NCBI RefSeq assembly: GCF_014651835.1
Contig: NZ_BMXQ01000001.1
Location: 3,889,771-3,953,770 of the forward strand
DNA from: Pigmentiphaga litoralis
GTDB taxonomy: Bacteria; Pseudomonadota; Gammaproteobacteria; Burkholderiales; Burkholderiaceae_B
DNA length: 64,000 nt
Direction: 5' to 3'
Of this stretch, positions 52,589 through 62,805 are shown piece after piece. The notes beneath the pieces were generated by a model, which saw nothing but the letters and a program-made list of their open reading frames with translations, did not search any database and was not told the origin of the DNA. The stretch's first letter is position 1. The number at the start of each line of letters is the position of its first letter. The position numbers and the translations under genes were made by a program.

Positions 52589-54322
52589 ATGAGCGGCGCG
52601 ATGCTGGCCCTGCACGGGCTGGGCGTGTCCCGGGGCTACGCGATCGGGCGCGTGGTGGTGATCGGCGCCGCGGCGCTGGAAGTCTCCCACTACCGGGTCG
52701 CCCCCGACGACGTCGAAGCCGAATGCGCGCGCCTGCAGGCCGCGATTGCCACCGCCCGCGACGAACTGGCGCAGATGGCGTCCGACCTGCCGGCCGACGT
52801 GCCGCGCGAGCTGGGCGCGTTCCTGCAAGTCCACAGCATGATCCTGGCCGACTCGATGATCTCGGTCGAGCCGGTCGAAATCATCCGCACCCGCCACTAC
52901 AACGCCGAATGGGCGCTGACCGCGCAAGGCCAGGCGCTGGGCGAGCAGTTCGCGATGATGGACGACGAGTACATGCGCGAGCGGGGCAACGACATCCGCC
53001 AGGTGATCGAACGGATCCTGCACGCGCTGGCCGGCACCGACACCAAGCGGACCTGGCGCGAATCGACCCTGACCGAGCACAGCGACCCCCTGATCGTCGT
53101 GGCGCACGACATTTCGCCGGCCGACATGCTCAAGCTGCGCGGCGGCCGCTTCGCGGCGTTCGCGACCGACCTGGGCGGCGGCACCTCGCACACGGCCATC
53201 GTCGCCCGAAGCATGGGCGTCCCGGCCGTGGTGGCGCTGGGCTCGGCCCGGTCATTGATGCGCGATGGCGATACCGTCATCGTCGATGGCGAGGCGGGCG
53301 TGCTGCTCGTCAATCCGGCGCCGCGGGTGCTGGACGAATACCGCCGCCGGCAATCCGACTACGCCCTGGAACGGGCCGACCTGGCCACGCTCAAGGACGT
53401 GCCCGCGATCACGCTGGACGGCGTCGAGATCACCCTGTGCGCCAACATCGAACTGCCGGAAGAAGCCCAGGCGGCCGCCGATGCGGGCGCCGATGGCATC
53501 GGCCTGTTCCGCAGCGAATTCCTGTTCATGGGCCGCGATACGCTGCCCGACGAAGACGAGCAGTACGAAGCCTATGCCATGGTCGTGCGCACCATGGGCG
53601 GCAAGACGGTCACCATCCGCACGCTGGACATCGGCGCCGACAAGACGCTGGACGGCGAAGCCACGGTGGCGACCAACCCGGCCCTGGGCCAGCGCGCGAT
53701 CCGCTACTGCCTGGCCCGGCCTGAACTGTTCGCCACCCAGCTGCGCGCGATCTTGCGTGCGTCGGTGCATGGCAAGGTGCAGATCCTGATCCCGATGATC
53801 GCCCACCTGCGCGAAGTGCGTGCGGCGTACGCGGCCATTGCGTCGGCACGGCGCGACCTGGACGCGCGAGGCGAAGCCTATGCCACCAATATCGAGGTCG
53901 GCGCCATGGTCGAAGTGCCCGCCGTGGCGATCGCCATCGAGCCTTTCATTGAAGCCTTCGATTTCCTGTCGATCGGCACCAATGACCTGATCCAGTACAC
54001 CCTGGCCATCGACCGGACCGATCCGGATGTGGATGCCTTGTACGACCCGCTGCACCCGGCCGTGCTGCGCCTGATCGCCAATTCGATCAATGCCGGCGCC
54101 CGGGCGGGCAAGCGGGTATCGGTCTGCGGCGAAATGGCGGGCGACACGGAATTGACCCGGTTGCTGCTGGGCCTGGGGCTGACCCATTTCTCGATGCACC
54201 CGACCCAGTTGCTGGACGTGAAACGCGAAATCCTGGCTGCCCATTCGAACGCGCTGCGCGCAAAAGTGGCGACCGTGATCAACCGCGCGGCCGAAATGGA
54301 CCTGACGTTGTTAAACAGATAA
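52589..54322 (+). CDS. ptsI: PTS enzyme I (phosphoenolpyruvate-protein phosphotransferase)
   Basis: A 577-residue EI. The phospho-histidine lies near residue 200 in LGGGTSHTAIVARSMGVPAV. The C-terminal PEP-binding barrel includes GLFRSEFLFMGRDTLPDEDE, TIRTLDIGADKTLDGE, FLSIGTNDLIQYTLAIDRTD and the catalytic cysteine in KRVSVCGEMAGD near 513. It is last in gshB-EIIA-ptsH-ptsI and feeds the incomplete, regulatory PTS. Confidence 0.96.
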   Translation: MSGAMLALHGLGVSRGYAIGRVVVIGAAALEVSHYRVAPDDVEAECARLQAAIATARDELAQMASDLPADVPRELGAFLQVHSMILADSMISVEPVEIIRTRHYNAEWALTAQGQALGEQFAMMDDEYMRERGNDIRQVIERILHALAGTDTKRTWRESTLTEHSDPLIVVAHDISPADMLKLRGGRFAAFATDLGGGTSHTAIVARSMGVPAVVALGSARSLMRDGDTVIVDGEAGVLLVNPAPRVLDEYRRRQSDYALERADLATLKDVPAITLDGVEITLCANIELPEEAQAAADAGADGIGLFRSEFLFMGRDTLPDEDEQYEAYAMVVRTMGGKTVTIRTLDIGADKTLDGEATVATNPALGQRAIRYCLARPELFATQLRAILRASVHGKVQILIPMIAHLREVRAAYAAIASARRDLDARGEAYATNIEVGAMVEVPAVAIAIEPFIEAFDFLSIGTNDLIQYTLAIDRTDPDVDALYDPLHPAVLRLIANSINAGARAGKRVSVCGEMAGDTELTRLLLGLGLTHFSMHPTQLLDVKREILAAHSNALRAKVATVINRAAEMDLTLLNR

Positions 54323-54391
54323 AGCGCCCGCTCACGTTGAGAATCTGTTGCAACTGCAATACTATGTTACCGAATCTTACAGGTTGCGGTA

Positions 54392-55183
54392 ATGTTTACT
54401 TTCACGCAGGTCATGATCAATCCGGCGCCAGACGCCTCGCTCGAGGCCGATGCCGCCCTGCATCGGCAAGAGCTGAAAGCCCTGGCGGCGCTGCGTCCGC
54501 TGGGTGACGCGGCGGGGGCGGGCGACATTGCCGACGCCCTGCGCAACTTTGCCGCGGCGCTTGGCGCCCTGCATCACGCCTTCCTGGTCGTCGACCGGTC
54601 GGCCGACAACCTGCCGGCCCTCTGGCTGTGCGACGACCTGGGCGGCTGGTGGAAAGACCTGATCCCGCCGCTGCACGATCTGCTGGCCCCGCGACCGCTC
54701 GGCGGCGTCACCCCGCTGTCGCACACGTGGTTCTGCGTGCGGCCCGACCGGCGTGACGACGAACCCGCCAACTATGCCGCCCTGCGCAAGCTGGGTGTGC
54801 GCCGCGGGCTGCTGGTGCCCTCCGAAGCCCGCCGTCCCTGCGAAGTGGCGGGCTGCATCCTGCTGGCCTTTGCCGACAATGTGGCGTCGCAGACCGCCCG
54901 CAAGAACGAACACTATCCGGCCTGCATTGCCCATGCCGCATCGCTGGCGCTCGACGCGTACCGCCGCCTGCCGCACCCGCCGTCCCGCAAGTCGCCCCTG
55001 TCCGCCCGTGAAAGCGAATGCCTGCGCTGGGCCTCGATCGGCAAGACGAGCTGGGAAACGGCCTGCATCCTGGGCGTCAGCGAACGCACCGTGAACTTCC
55101 ACCTGGGCAACACCTTCCTGAAGCTGAACGTCACGAATAAGCAGGCTGCGGTCGCGCAGGCGATCCTTCAGGGCCTGATCTGA
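54392..55183 (+). CDS. LuxR-type regulator (solo, divergent ligand domain)
   Basis: A 263-residue protein. The C-terminal HTH is canonical (LSARESECLRWASIGKTSWE, TACILGVSERTVNFHLGNTF, LKLNVTNKQAAVAQAILQGL). The N-terminal 170 residues fit the autoinducer-binding fold only loosely: the usual tyrosine and aspartate-proline that hold an acyl-homoserine lactone are not recognisable, and a GGWWKDLIPPLHDLL segment sits there instead. No luxI is nearby. It may bind another ligand. Its 3' end overlaps the convergent GMC gene by 53 bases. Confidence 0.75.
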   Translation: MFTFTQVMINPAPDASLEADAALHRQELKALAALRPLGDAAGAGDIADALRNFAAALGALHHAFLVVDRSADNLPALWLCDDLGGWWKDLIPPLHDLLAPRPLGGVTPLSHTWFCVRPDRRDDEPANYAALRKLGVRRGLLVPSEARRPCEVAGCILLAFADNVASQTARKNEHYPACIAHAASLALDAYRRLPHPPSRKSPLSARESECLRWASIGKTSWETACILGVSERTVNFHLGNTFLKLNVTNKQAAVAQAILQGLI

Positions 55184-56837
55184 CGTCGGCGGTTGCCAAC
55201 GACGATGCCACGTCCACCCGGGCCAGCGGCGGCCGGCCCAGCATCACGTCCGACACCTTCTCGGCCATCATGATGATCGGCGCGTTGGTCGGCCCGCGCA
55301 CCGTGCGGGGCAGGGCAGCGCCATCCACCACCCGCAAGCCGTCCACGCCGCGCACCCGCATCTGCGTATCCAGTACAGCCATCGGGTCGCCGTCCACGCC
55401 CATCTTGCAGGTGCCCACCGGGTGGTGCAGCGTGATCGCCACGCGCCGGATAAAGGCGTCGATGTCGGCGTCGCTGGCGGCATCCGGCCCCGGCGCCAGT
55501 TCTTCCGCCCGGAAGGCCTCGAGCGATGCCGAATTGCCGATGCGCCGCATGATGCGCACCATCTCGCGCACCGCGCGGCGGTCGTAGTCGGTCGACAGGA
55601 AATTCTGCGTGATCACGGCCGGCGCGCGCGGGTCGGCGCTGGCCAGGCCGACATGTCCGCGGCTTTCGGGGGTGATGAAAATGCCCTTGAGCGCAAACGC
55701 ATCCACATAGGGTTTGAGCAGTGGCCCCATGTGCGGGCCGGCCGTCATGGGCGCGGCCGCCAGCATGATCTGCAGGTCGGGCAAGGCCAGGGCCGGATCA
55801 CTGCGGACCAGCCCCACCGCCGCTGCCGGCACCTTGCTCGACAGCCCCGTGCCGAACATCCAGGTGCGGGCCAGGTCCACCCCGATGCGGTCCAGGCGCA
55901 GTGCCCGGTGCATGGGCCCGGGTTCCGTCCTTCGCCACCGTACGTCGCACACGATGTGGTCCTGCAGGTTCTGCCCCACGCCGGGCAGGTCGACAGCCAC
56001 CGGAATGCCGTGCCGCTGCAACATCCGCGCATCACCGATCCCTGACAGCATCAACAGTTGCGGCGAGTTGATCACGCCGCCGGCCAGGATGACTTCGCGA
56101 GACGCGTGAATGACCTCTGCCCCCTGCGCGCCCGTCAGCTCGACCCCCACCGCGCGGCCCTCTTCGAGCACGACCCGGTTGACCATGGCCCCGGTGCGCA
56201 CCGTCACGTTGCCGCGCGCGATGGCCGGGCGCAGGTAGGCCGACGCCGCGCTCCACCGTTTGCCGCGGCGGATCGTGGCCTGCATGGGGCCAAAGCCTTC
56301 CAGGCGTTCGCCGTTGTAATCGTCGCTGCGGCCATAGCCCAGCTGGTCGGTGGCCTGCAAAAAGGCGTCCACCAGCGGGTCTTCATACTCCATGCGCGTG
56401 ACCGTCAACGGCCCATCGCCACCCCTGAACGTACTGGGGCCGCCTTCCCAGGATTCGGCGCGCTTGAAGTAGGGCAGCACGTCGGCATAGCTCCAGCCCG
56501 TCAGGCCGAGGTCGTGCCCCCAGTGGTCATAATCGGCGCGGGCGCCGCGGGCGTAGGCCATGCCATTGATGGACGTGGATCCGCCCAGCACCTTGCCGCG
56601 CGCGCACTCGATGCGGCGCTTGTCCATGCCGGATTCGGGCTCGGTAAAGTAGCCCCAGTCGTACAGGCGGTGCTTCAGGATCAGGCCCCAGGTCAGCGGG
56701 ACCTTGATCAGGGGGGAACGATCCGGCCCGCCGGCTTCGAGCACCAGTATCTTCAAGGACGGATCGGCGCCCAGGCGATAGGCCAGGGTGCAGCCACCTG
56801 ATCCGGCGCCGACGATGATGTAGTCGTAATGGGTCAC
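55131..56837 (-). CDS. GMC-family FAD oxidoreductase (choline-dehydrogenase-like)
   Basis: A 568-residue flavoenzyme. The GTG at 56837 starts THYDYIIVGAGSGGCTLAYR (FAD Rossmann motif), with GGAG upstream, 2 bases after the dctP stop. GMC signatures: RGKVLGGSTSINGMAYARG, AGGVINSPQLLMLSGIG, TLHHPVGTCKMG and GLRVVDGAALPRTVRGPTNA. The last 20 or so residues (LATADVRSGPEGSPARPQ) are an atypical tail read antisense to the LuxR gene. It oxidises an alcohol; coupling to the TRAP genes suggests that the transported compound is its substrate. Confidence 0.9.
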   Translation of the reverse strand: MTHYDYIIVGAGSGGCTLAYRLGADPSLKILVLEAGGPDRSPLIKVPLTWGLILKHRLYDWGYFTEPESGMDKRRIECARGKVLGGSTSINGMAYARGARADYDHWGHDLGLTGWSYADVLPYFKRAESWEGGPSTFRGGDGPLTVTRMEYEDPLVDAFLQATDQLGYGRSDDYNGERLEGFGPMQATIRRGKRWSAASAYLRPAIARGNVTVRTGAMVNRVVLEEGRAVGVELTGAQGAEVIHASREVILAGGVINSPQLLMLSGIGDARMLQRHGIPVAVDLPGVGQNLQDHIVCDVRWRRTEPGPMHRALRLDRIGVDLARTWMFGTGLSSKVPAAAVGLVRSDPALALPDLQIMLAAAPMTAGPHMGPLLKPYVDAFALKGIFITPESRGHVGLASADPRAPAVITQNFLSTDYDRRAVREMVRIMRRIGNSASLEAFRAEELAPGPDAASDADIDAFIRRVAITLHHPVGTCKMGVDGDPMAVLDTQMRVRGVDGLRVVDGAALPRTVRGPTNAPIIMMAEKVSDVMLGRPPLARVDVASSLATADVRSGPEGSPARPQPAYS

Positions 56838-56839
56838 GG

Positions 56840-57847
56840 TCAGCTCCGGTATTTGGCGCCGATGGCTCGCAGCGCCTCGTAGTCCTGCCGCGCGGCCGGG
56901 GTCAGTTCCTTTTGCGCTGCCGGGATCACGGCGTCCAGGTAGGCCTTGGCGTCGGCGGCCGACAGCTCGATCATTTCGCCGCCGCCTTTTTCCCAGATGA
57001 CACGCGCTTCCTGCACGCGGGCATGCACCCGCGGCGCGACCTCGGCGTCGGTCTTGCGCGCGGCCTGCCGCAAGGCCGGTTCCAGCGCGCCCGTGGTCTT
57101 GAAGAAGGTCGGACTCGCCAGGCCCACGATGGCAATGTAGGTAGACGGCAGCAGCGTCTGCGCCTTGGCCACATCGAAGTACTTGAGCGCAGACGGAATC
57201 GGCGTGCCGGAATACACGCCGTCCAGCGTGCCGTTCTGGAAGGCCGGCAGCACTTCGCCCAAGGACATCGACACCGGATTGGCGCCCAGCTGCTTGAGCT
57301 GCGCAATCAGGATGGACGAGCCCGGCACCCGGATCTTCTGCCCCTTCAGGTCCGACAGCTTGCGCACCGGCTTGCGCGACACGATGCTGCACTGGGAATG
57401 GATCAGCGTGGTCAGTACCTCCACCCCCTTGCCGGTTGCGATCGATGCCAGGCGCTTGCGGGTTTCCGGATCGGCCAGCAGCTTCAGGCCGTGGTCGATG
57501 TTGTCGAAGACGCCCGGCACCGCCAGCGCGCCAAAGCGCGGGTCCAGGCCTTCATACATGCCCGACGCATTCATGGCCATTTCGATCGTGCCCATGCTCA
57601 CGCCTTCAATCGTGCGCTGCGCGGTGCCCAGCTGGCTGGCCGGGTAGACCTGGCCCTTGACCTTGCCCTGGGTGGCGGCCTCGATATTGGCCTTGTAGGC
57701 GGTCAGCCAGTCGATGCCCAGGTCTTCGGACGTGGTGGCGGTCAGCTTCATGGTCATGGACTGCGCCCAGGCCCGTGCAGGCAGGCCCAGGGCGGTGACC
57801 GATCCGGCCAGGCCGGCAAGGTGGAGCAGATGTTGACGACGGTTCAT
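56840..57847 (-). CDS. dctP: TRAP transporter substrate-binding protein (DctP family)
   Basis: A 335-residue periplasmic protein with a signal peptide ending ARAWAQSMT. DctP features: QVYPASQLGTAQRTIEGVSM, LSDLKGQKIRVPGSSILIAQ (ligand-carboxylate arginine) and FQNGTLDGVYSGTPIPSALK. It is expected to bind an organic acid for the DctQM permease encoded upstream. Gene order on the minus strand is dctQ-dctM-dctP-GMC. Confidence 0.92.
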   Translation of the reverse strand: MNRRQHLLHLAGLAGSVTALGLPARAWAQSMTMKLTATTSEDLGIDWLTAYKANIEAATQGKVKGQVYPASQLGTAQRTIEGVSMGTIEMAMNASGMYEGLDPRFGALAVPGVFDNIDHGLKLLADPETRKRLASIATGKGVEVLTTLIHSQCSIVSRKPVRKLSDLKGQKIRVPGSSILIAQLKQLGANPVSMSLGEVLPAFQNGTLDGVYSGTPIPSALKYFDVAKAQTLLPSTYIAIVGLASPTFFKTTGALEPALRQAARKTDAEVAPRVHARVQEARVIWEKGGGEMIELSAADAKAYLDAVIPAAQKELTPAARQDYEALRAIGAKYRS

Positions 57848-57889
57848 GGCAGTGTCTCCAGGCGGTTTTTTTATGGGCGTCGTGGTCCG

Positions 57890-59167
57890 TCAATTCACCA
57901 GCAGGCGCACGCCCAGCAGCGAAATGGCAGGAATGTAGGTAATCAGGCCAAGGGCGATCAGGTAGATGAAGACAAAGGGCACGATGCCCCGGTAGATCGT
58001 TTCCAGCGGCAGCTTCAGCACGCTTTGGGCGACGAAGATGTTGATGCCGAAGGGCGGATGGAACAGGCCAATCGACAGGTTGACGGTCACGATGATCCCG
58101 AAGTGGATCGGGTCCACGCCGATCGCCGTGACCAGGGGCACCAGCAGCGGCGACAGCAGCAGGATCGCCGACAGCGGATCGATGAAGCAGCCCACCGCCA
58201 GCAGCAGCACATTGATGGCAAGAAGCAGCGTCCATCCTGGCAGCTGCATGTCGGTCAGCCATTGCACCAGGCCGGCGGGCACCTGGTGAATCGTCAGCAG
58301 CCAGCCGAACACATTGGCGCAGGCCACGATGATCAGGATCTGCCCGGTGAACACGGCGGTGGTGCCCGCGCTGGCCAGGATGTCGCGCCACGACAGTTCG
58401 CGATAGAAGTAGCGGGCCACCACGATGGCATACAGGCAGGCCACGGCCGCCGCTTCGGTGGGCGAAAACACGCCGCCGTAGATGCCGCCCAGAATGATGA
58501 CCGGTGCGCCCAGCGCGCCCGTGCCCCGCGCGGCCGCCGCGCCAAAGGCCTTCCATGAAAAGCGGTCCCCACCGCCGATCTTGTGCTTGCGCGCATACGC
58601 CATGACGTAGATGCACAGCATGCCCGCCAGCAGCAGGCCGGGCAGCACCCCTGCCGCATACAGCCGCGGCACCGATTGCTGCGCGGCCGCGCCATAGACG
58701 ATCATGGGAATGCTGGGCGGGATGATGATGTCGATCGCACCCACGGCGGTCAGCAGGCCGGCCGAAAATTTTTCGGGATAGCCGCTGCGCCGCAAGGCCG
58801 GCAGCATCACCCGGCCGATGGTGGCCACCGTGGCCGCACTGACACCCGAGATCGCACCGAACAGCGCCGACGACCCGACGGTCGTCACCGCCAGGCTGCC
58901 GCGCACCGACCCCACACCCGCATTGACAAAGCCCACCAGCCGGTCTGCTACCGACCCGCGGCCCATCAATTCGCCCGCAAAAATGAAGAAGGGAATTGCT
59001 AGCAAGGCATAGGCGTCGATGGCGCCGAACAGGTTCTGGTGCAGCGCCGTGTAGGGCACGTCCATGAAGAACACCAGCGCGCAACTGACGGCCGCCAGCA
59101 GCACCAGGAAAATCGGAAAGCCAAGCAGCAGCAGGGCGATGGGCAGCACGCCAAGGGCGAAGCTCAT
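57890..59167 (-). CDS. dctM: TRAP transporter large permease (DctM family)
   Basis: A 425-residue permease with about twelve spans: FGAIDAYALLAIPFFIFAGE, LMGRGSVADRLVGFVNAGVG, IIIPPSIPMIVYGAAAQQSV, GIYGGVFSPTEAAAVACLYA and FHPPFGINIFVAQSVLKLPL. The ATG overlaps the dctQ stop (ATGA). It is the sodium-coupled transport subunit. Confidence 0.94.
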   Translation of the reverse strand: MSFALGVLPIALLLLGFPIFLVLLAAVSCALVFFMDVPYTALHQNLFGAIDAYALLAIPFFIFAGELMGRGSVADRLVGFVNAGVGSVRGSLAVTTVGSSALFGAISGVSAATVATIGRVMLPALRRSGYPEKFSAGLLTAVGAIDIIIPPSIPMIVYGAAAQQSVPRLYAAGVLPGLLLAGMLCIYVMAYARKHKIGGGDRFSWKAFGAAAARGTGALGAPVIILGGIYGGVFSPTEAAAVACLYAIVVARYFYRELSWRDILASAGTTAVFTGQILIIVACANVFGWLLTIHQVPAGLVQWLTDMQLPGWTLLLAINVLLLAVGCFIDPLSAILLLSPLLVPLVTAIGVDPIHFGIIVTVNLSIGLFHPPFGINIFVAQSVLKLPLETIYRGIVPFVFIYLIALGLITYIPAISLLGVRLLVN

Positions 59168-59721
59168 GACGCGGCCTCCGGCGACACCTGCGCAACCACT
59201 TCCACCGCCGGCGGCGGGCTGGCCAGGCGCGAGCCCATCAGCCGCAGCACCAGGTCGGCCAGGCCCAACAGGGTCATGCCCGCAAAGGCCAGCGCAACGA
59301 TCGAATGCGGCAGCCACATCGGAATATGCCCGTTTTCGCTCACGCTGCCGATGGCATGCATGCGGCTCGCGTAGTGCGTCGAAATCGCGCACACAAAGCC
59401 GCACAGCAGCACCGCGCTGACGGCCTCGATCGCGCCGACGACGCGCCTGGCCGCGCGCGGAAAGTAGCGCGTCAGCACGTCCATGCGCAGATGCTGCCCC
59501 CGCACCGCCGCCACCACGGACCCGGCAAAGGCCATGGCCACCATCAGGTAGACCTGCCATTCATCGACGCCGGTCAGCGACTGCCCGAATACATACCGCG
59601 CCACGATATTGATCACGTTCATGATCACCGCCGCGATCAAGGCGGCGGCAAGCGTGACCTCGAGTACGGTCGCCGCCCGGTGGATGCCCTCTACCCATTT
59701 GCTGGTGTTATCGAGTGCCAT
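59164..59721 (-). CDS. dctQ: TRAP transporter small permease (DctQ family)
   Basis: A 185-residue, four-span membrane protein: VLEVTLAAALIAAVIMNVIN, RYVFGQSLTGVDEWQVYLMV, RGQHLRMDVLTRYFPRAARR. The ATG at 59721 begins MALDNTSKWVEG; upstream open frame is not coding. First gene of the TRAP-GMC operon, divergent from a LysR gene. Confidence 0.92.
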   Translation of the reverse strand: MALDNTSKWVEGIHRAATVLEVTLAAALIAAVIMNVINIVARYVFGQSLTGVDEWQVYLMVAMAFAGSVVAAVRGQHLRMDVLTRYFPRAARRVVGAIEAVSAVLLCGFVCAISTHYASRMHAIGSVSENGHIPMWLPHSIVALAFAGMTLLGLADLVLRLMGSRLASPPPAVEVVAQVSPEAAS

Positions 59722-59793
59722 GGTGTCTCCATAGATGGGGCCGATCCTAGGTAGGCACGATGCATACGTCCAATTCAAAATGGCGACACGAGC

Positions 59794-59811
59794 CATAGGC
59801 GCTCGGCTATG
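59794..59811. promoter_or_regulatory. CATAG-N8-CTATG dyad, candidate LysR operator
   Basis: CATAG (59794-59798) and CTATG (59807-59811) form a perfect inverted repeat with T-N11-A geometry in the 144-base divergent region between dctQ and the LysR gene. Confidence 0.5.
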
Positions 59812-59865
59812 AGACGGCCATGGCAGCGTTCGCCTGTCCTGGCAACGCACCTCCAGGAGACGCCC

Positions 59866-60873
59866 GTGCGTGGATTCGATGCCCATCTCACCCTGCAGAA
59901 GATGGAGGTGTTCTGCGTCGTCGCCGAACTCCAGAGCGTGACGCGCGCCGCCGACTTCCTGTGCATTTCGCAGCCGGTCGTGACTGCGCATATCCGCAGC
60001 CTGGAAACCAAGCTGGGCGCGCGGCTGATCCGCCGCGAAGGCCGGGGCATCGCGCTGACGCCCACCGGGCAACGCGTGCTGAAGTGGGCGCATGAAACCG
60101 TCACGCGCACGCGTGAACTCGAACGCGAACTGGGCGGCGCGACCGACATCGGTCCGGGCAAGGTGGTAGTGGCGGCGTCCATGAGCGCCGGGTCCTACCA
60201 GGTGCCGGGCATCGTCTGCGACTTCCAGGCGACGCATCCGGACGGTCTGGTGCAGCTGGCGATTTCCAATCCGCAGGTGGCGCTGGAAGCCACCCGCACC
60301 GGCGCCTGCGACTTTGCCGTCACCATCATTGCGCCCACGCAGAACCTGGACGGGCTGACCGCCCAGCCCCTGTGGATCGAGCCCTTGTGGCTGGTCAGCG
60401 CGCCCACCAGCCGCTGGGTGGGCGACCAGGTCGAGCGTGAAGCGGTGCCCGATCTGCCTTTTGTCAGCACGTCCAACAGCACGGTCATGCAGCAGCTGGA
60501 AGAAGGGCAGTTGCGGGCCAACGGCGTGCCGTCGCGACGCATCCTGCTGGAACTGGGCCACCCCGAAGCGCAGAAGGAAGCCGTGCGGCGCGACGTGGGC
60601 GTGTGCTTCTTTTTGCGCTCGTCGGTGGAACAGGACCTGCGGCATGGCGAGCTGCGCGCGGTGCGCACCCCGGGACTGGAGATGGCGATTCCGCTCTACC
60701 TGGTGTTTCGCAAGGACAAGGCGTTCTCGCCCTTCCAGCTGGCGCTGCGCCAGCATGTCGAGGCGGCGCGCCCGGCGGGGGTGACCCTGTTCGACAGGGC
60801 CGCGCACCCCCCGATGCTACAATTCCAGGGTTCCGGCGCCGATTTGCCTGACCCGCTTGCGGGCGCCTCATAA
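59866..60873 (+). CDS. LysR-family transcription regulator
   Basis: A 335-residue regulator. GTG 59866 ([20 protein letters not shown]) is preceded by CAGGAG, which decides the start over an in-frame codon 19 residues upstream. Helix-turn-helix: [20 protein letters not shown]. It is divergent from the TRAP-GMC operon and the probable controller. The C-terminal tail ([20 protein letters not shown]) is encoded by bases that also form the metX promoter region and the SAM-II aptamer; its TAA stop is inside the aptamer. Confidence 0.88.
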   Translation: MRGFDAHLTLQKMEVFCVVAELQSVTRAADFLCISQPVVTAHIRSLETKLGARLIRREGRGIALTPTGQRVLKWAHETVTRTRELERELGGATDIGPGKVVVAASMSAGSYQVPGIVCDFQATHPDGLVQLAISNPQVALEATRTGACDFAVTIIAPTQNLDGLTAQPLWIEPLWLVSAPTSRWVGDQVEREAVPDLPFVSTSNSTVMQQLEEGQLRANGVPSRRILLELGHPEAQKEAVRRDVGVCFFLRSSVEQDLRHGELRAVRTPGLEMAIPLYLVFRKDKAFSPFQLALRQHVEAARPAGVTLFDRAAHPPMLQFQGSGADLPDPLAGAS

Positions 60874-60889
60874 AAATCCTGCTAAAGAG
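60835..60889 (+). promoter_or_regulatory. SAM-II-type riboswitch upstream of metX
   Basis: The P1 stem is GGCGCC (60835-60840) with GGCGCC (60862-60867). It encloses a loop starting GATTTG and is followed by the conserved 3' tail CATAAAAATCCTGCTAAAGA (60869-60888). Stem, GATTT loop start and AUAAA...GCUAAAG tail are the hallmarks of the SAM-II (metX/metA) pseudoknot. The tail contains the presumed ribosome site, so S-adenosylmethionine should block metX translation. An extended -10-like TGCTACAAT lies at 60815-60823. Confidence 0.85.
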
Positions 60890-60895
60890 CTCTTC

Positions 60896-62175
<1,280 letters not shown>

Positions 62176-62179
<4 letters not shown>

Positions 62180-62778
62180 GCAACGGCTACCGCAACGGCA
62201 TCCGTCCCGACCTGGCCCGCATTGCCAGCTGGATTGCCGACGGATCGCGCGTGCTGGACCTGGGCTGCGGCGATGGCACCTTGCTTGCGCACCTGCGCGA
62301 CAAGCAGCATGCCCGCACGGTAGGTGTCGAAATCAACGATGCCAGTGTGATCGCCTGCGTGCGCCGCGGCGTGAACGTGATCCAGCAGAACCTGGAAGAC
62401 GGGCTGGCCCTGTTCCAGGACGGCCACTTCGACAGCGTCGTGCTGTCGCAAACCTTGCAGGCGGTGCACAACACCGAACGCATCCTGCAGGAGATGATGC
62501 GGGTAGGCCGGGAAGGCATCGTGTCCTTCCCGAATTTCGGCCATTGGACGCACGGCTGGTCGATCCTGCGGGGCCGCATGCCGGTCAGCAAGCAGATGCC
62601 CTACGAGTGGTACAACACGCCGAACATCCATCTGTGCACGCTGGCCGACTTTGAAGACCTGGCCCGCAAGCTGGGCCTGCGCATCCTGGAACGCGCCACG
62701 TTCGCGAACGATCGCGAAGTGACGGTCGCGCCCGGACTGCGCAGCACCCTGGCGGTGTACCGCTTCACGGCGGGTTGA
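62176..62778 (+). CDS. metW: MetW, methionine biosynthesis methyltransferase-like protein
   Basis: A 200-residue class I SAM-dependent methyltransferase fold: [83 protein letters not shown] overlap with metX. MetW forms a functional complex with MetX in several beta- and gamma-proteobacteria and is needed for full acyltransferase activity. Confidence 0.94.
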
Positions 62779-62805
62779 TTCCCGCCGTCTCTGCGCCGCC
62801 CCCTG

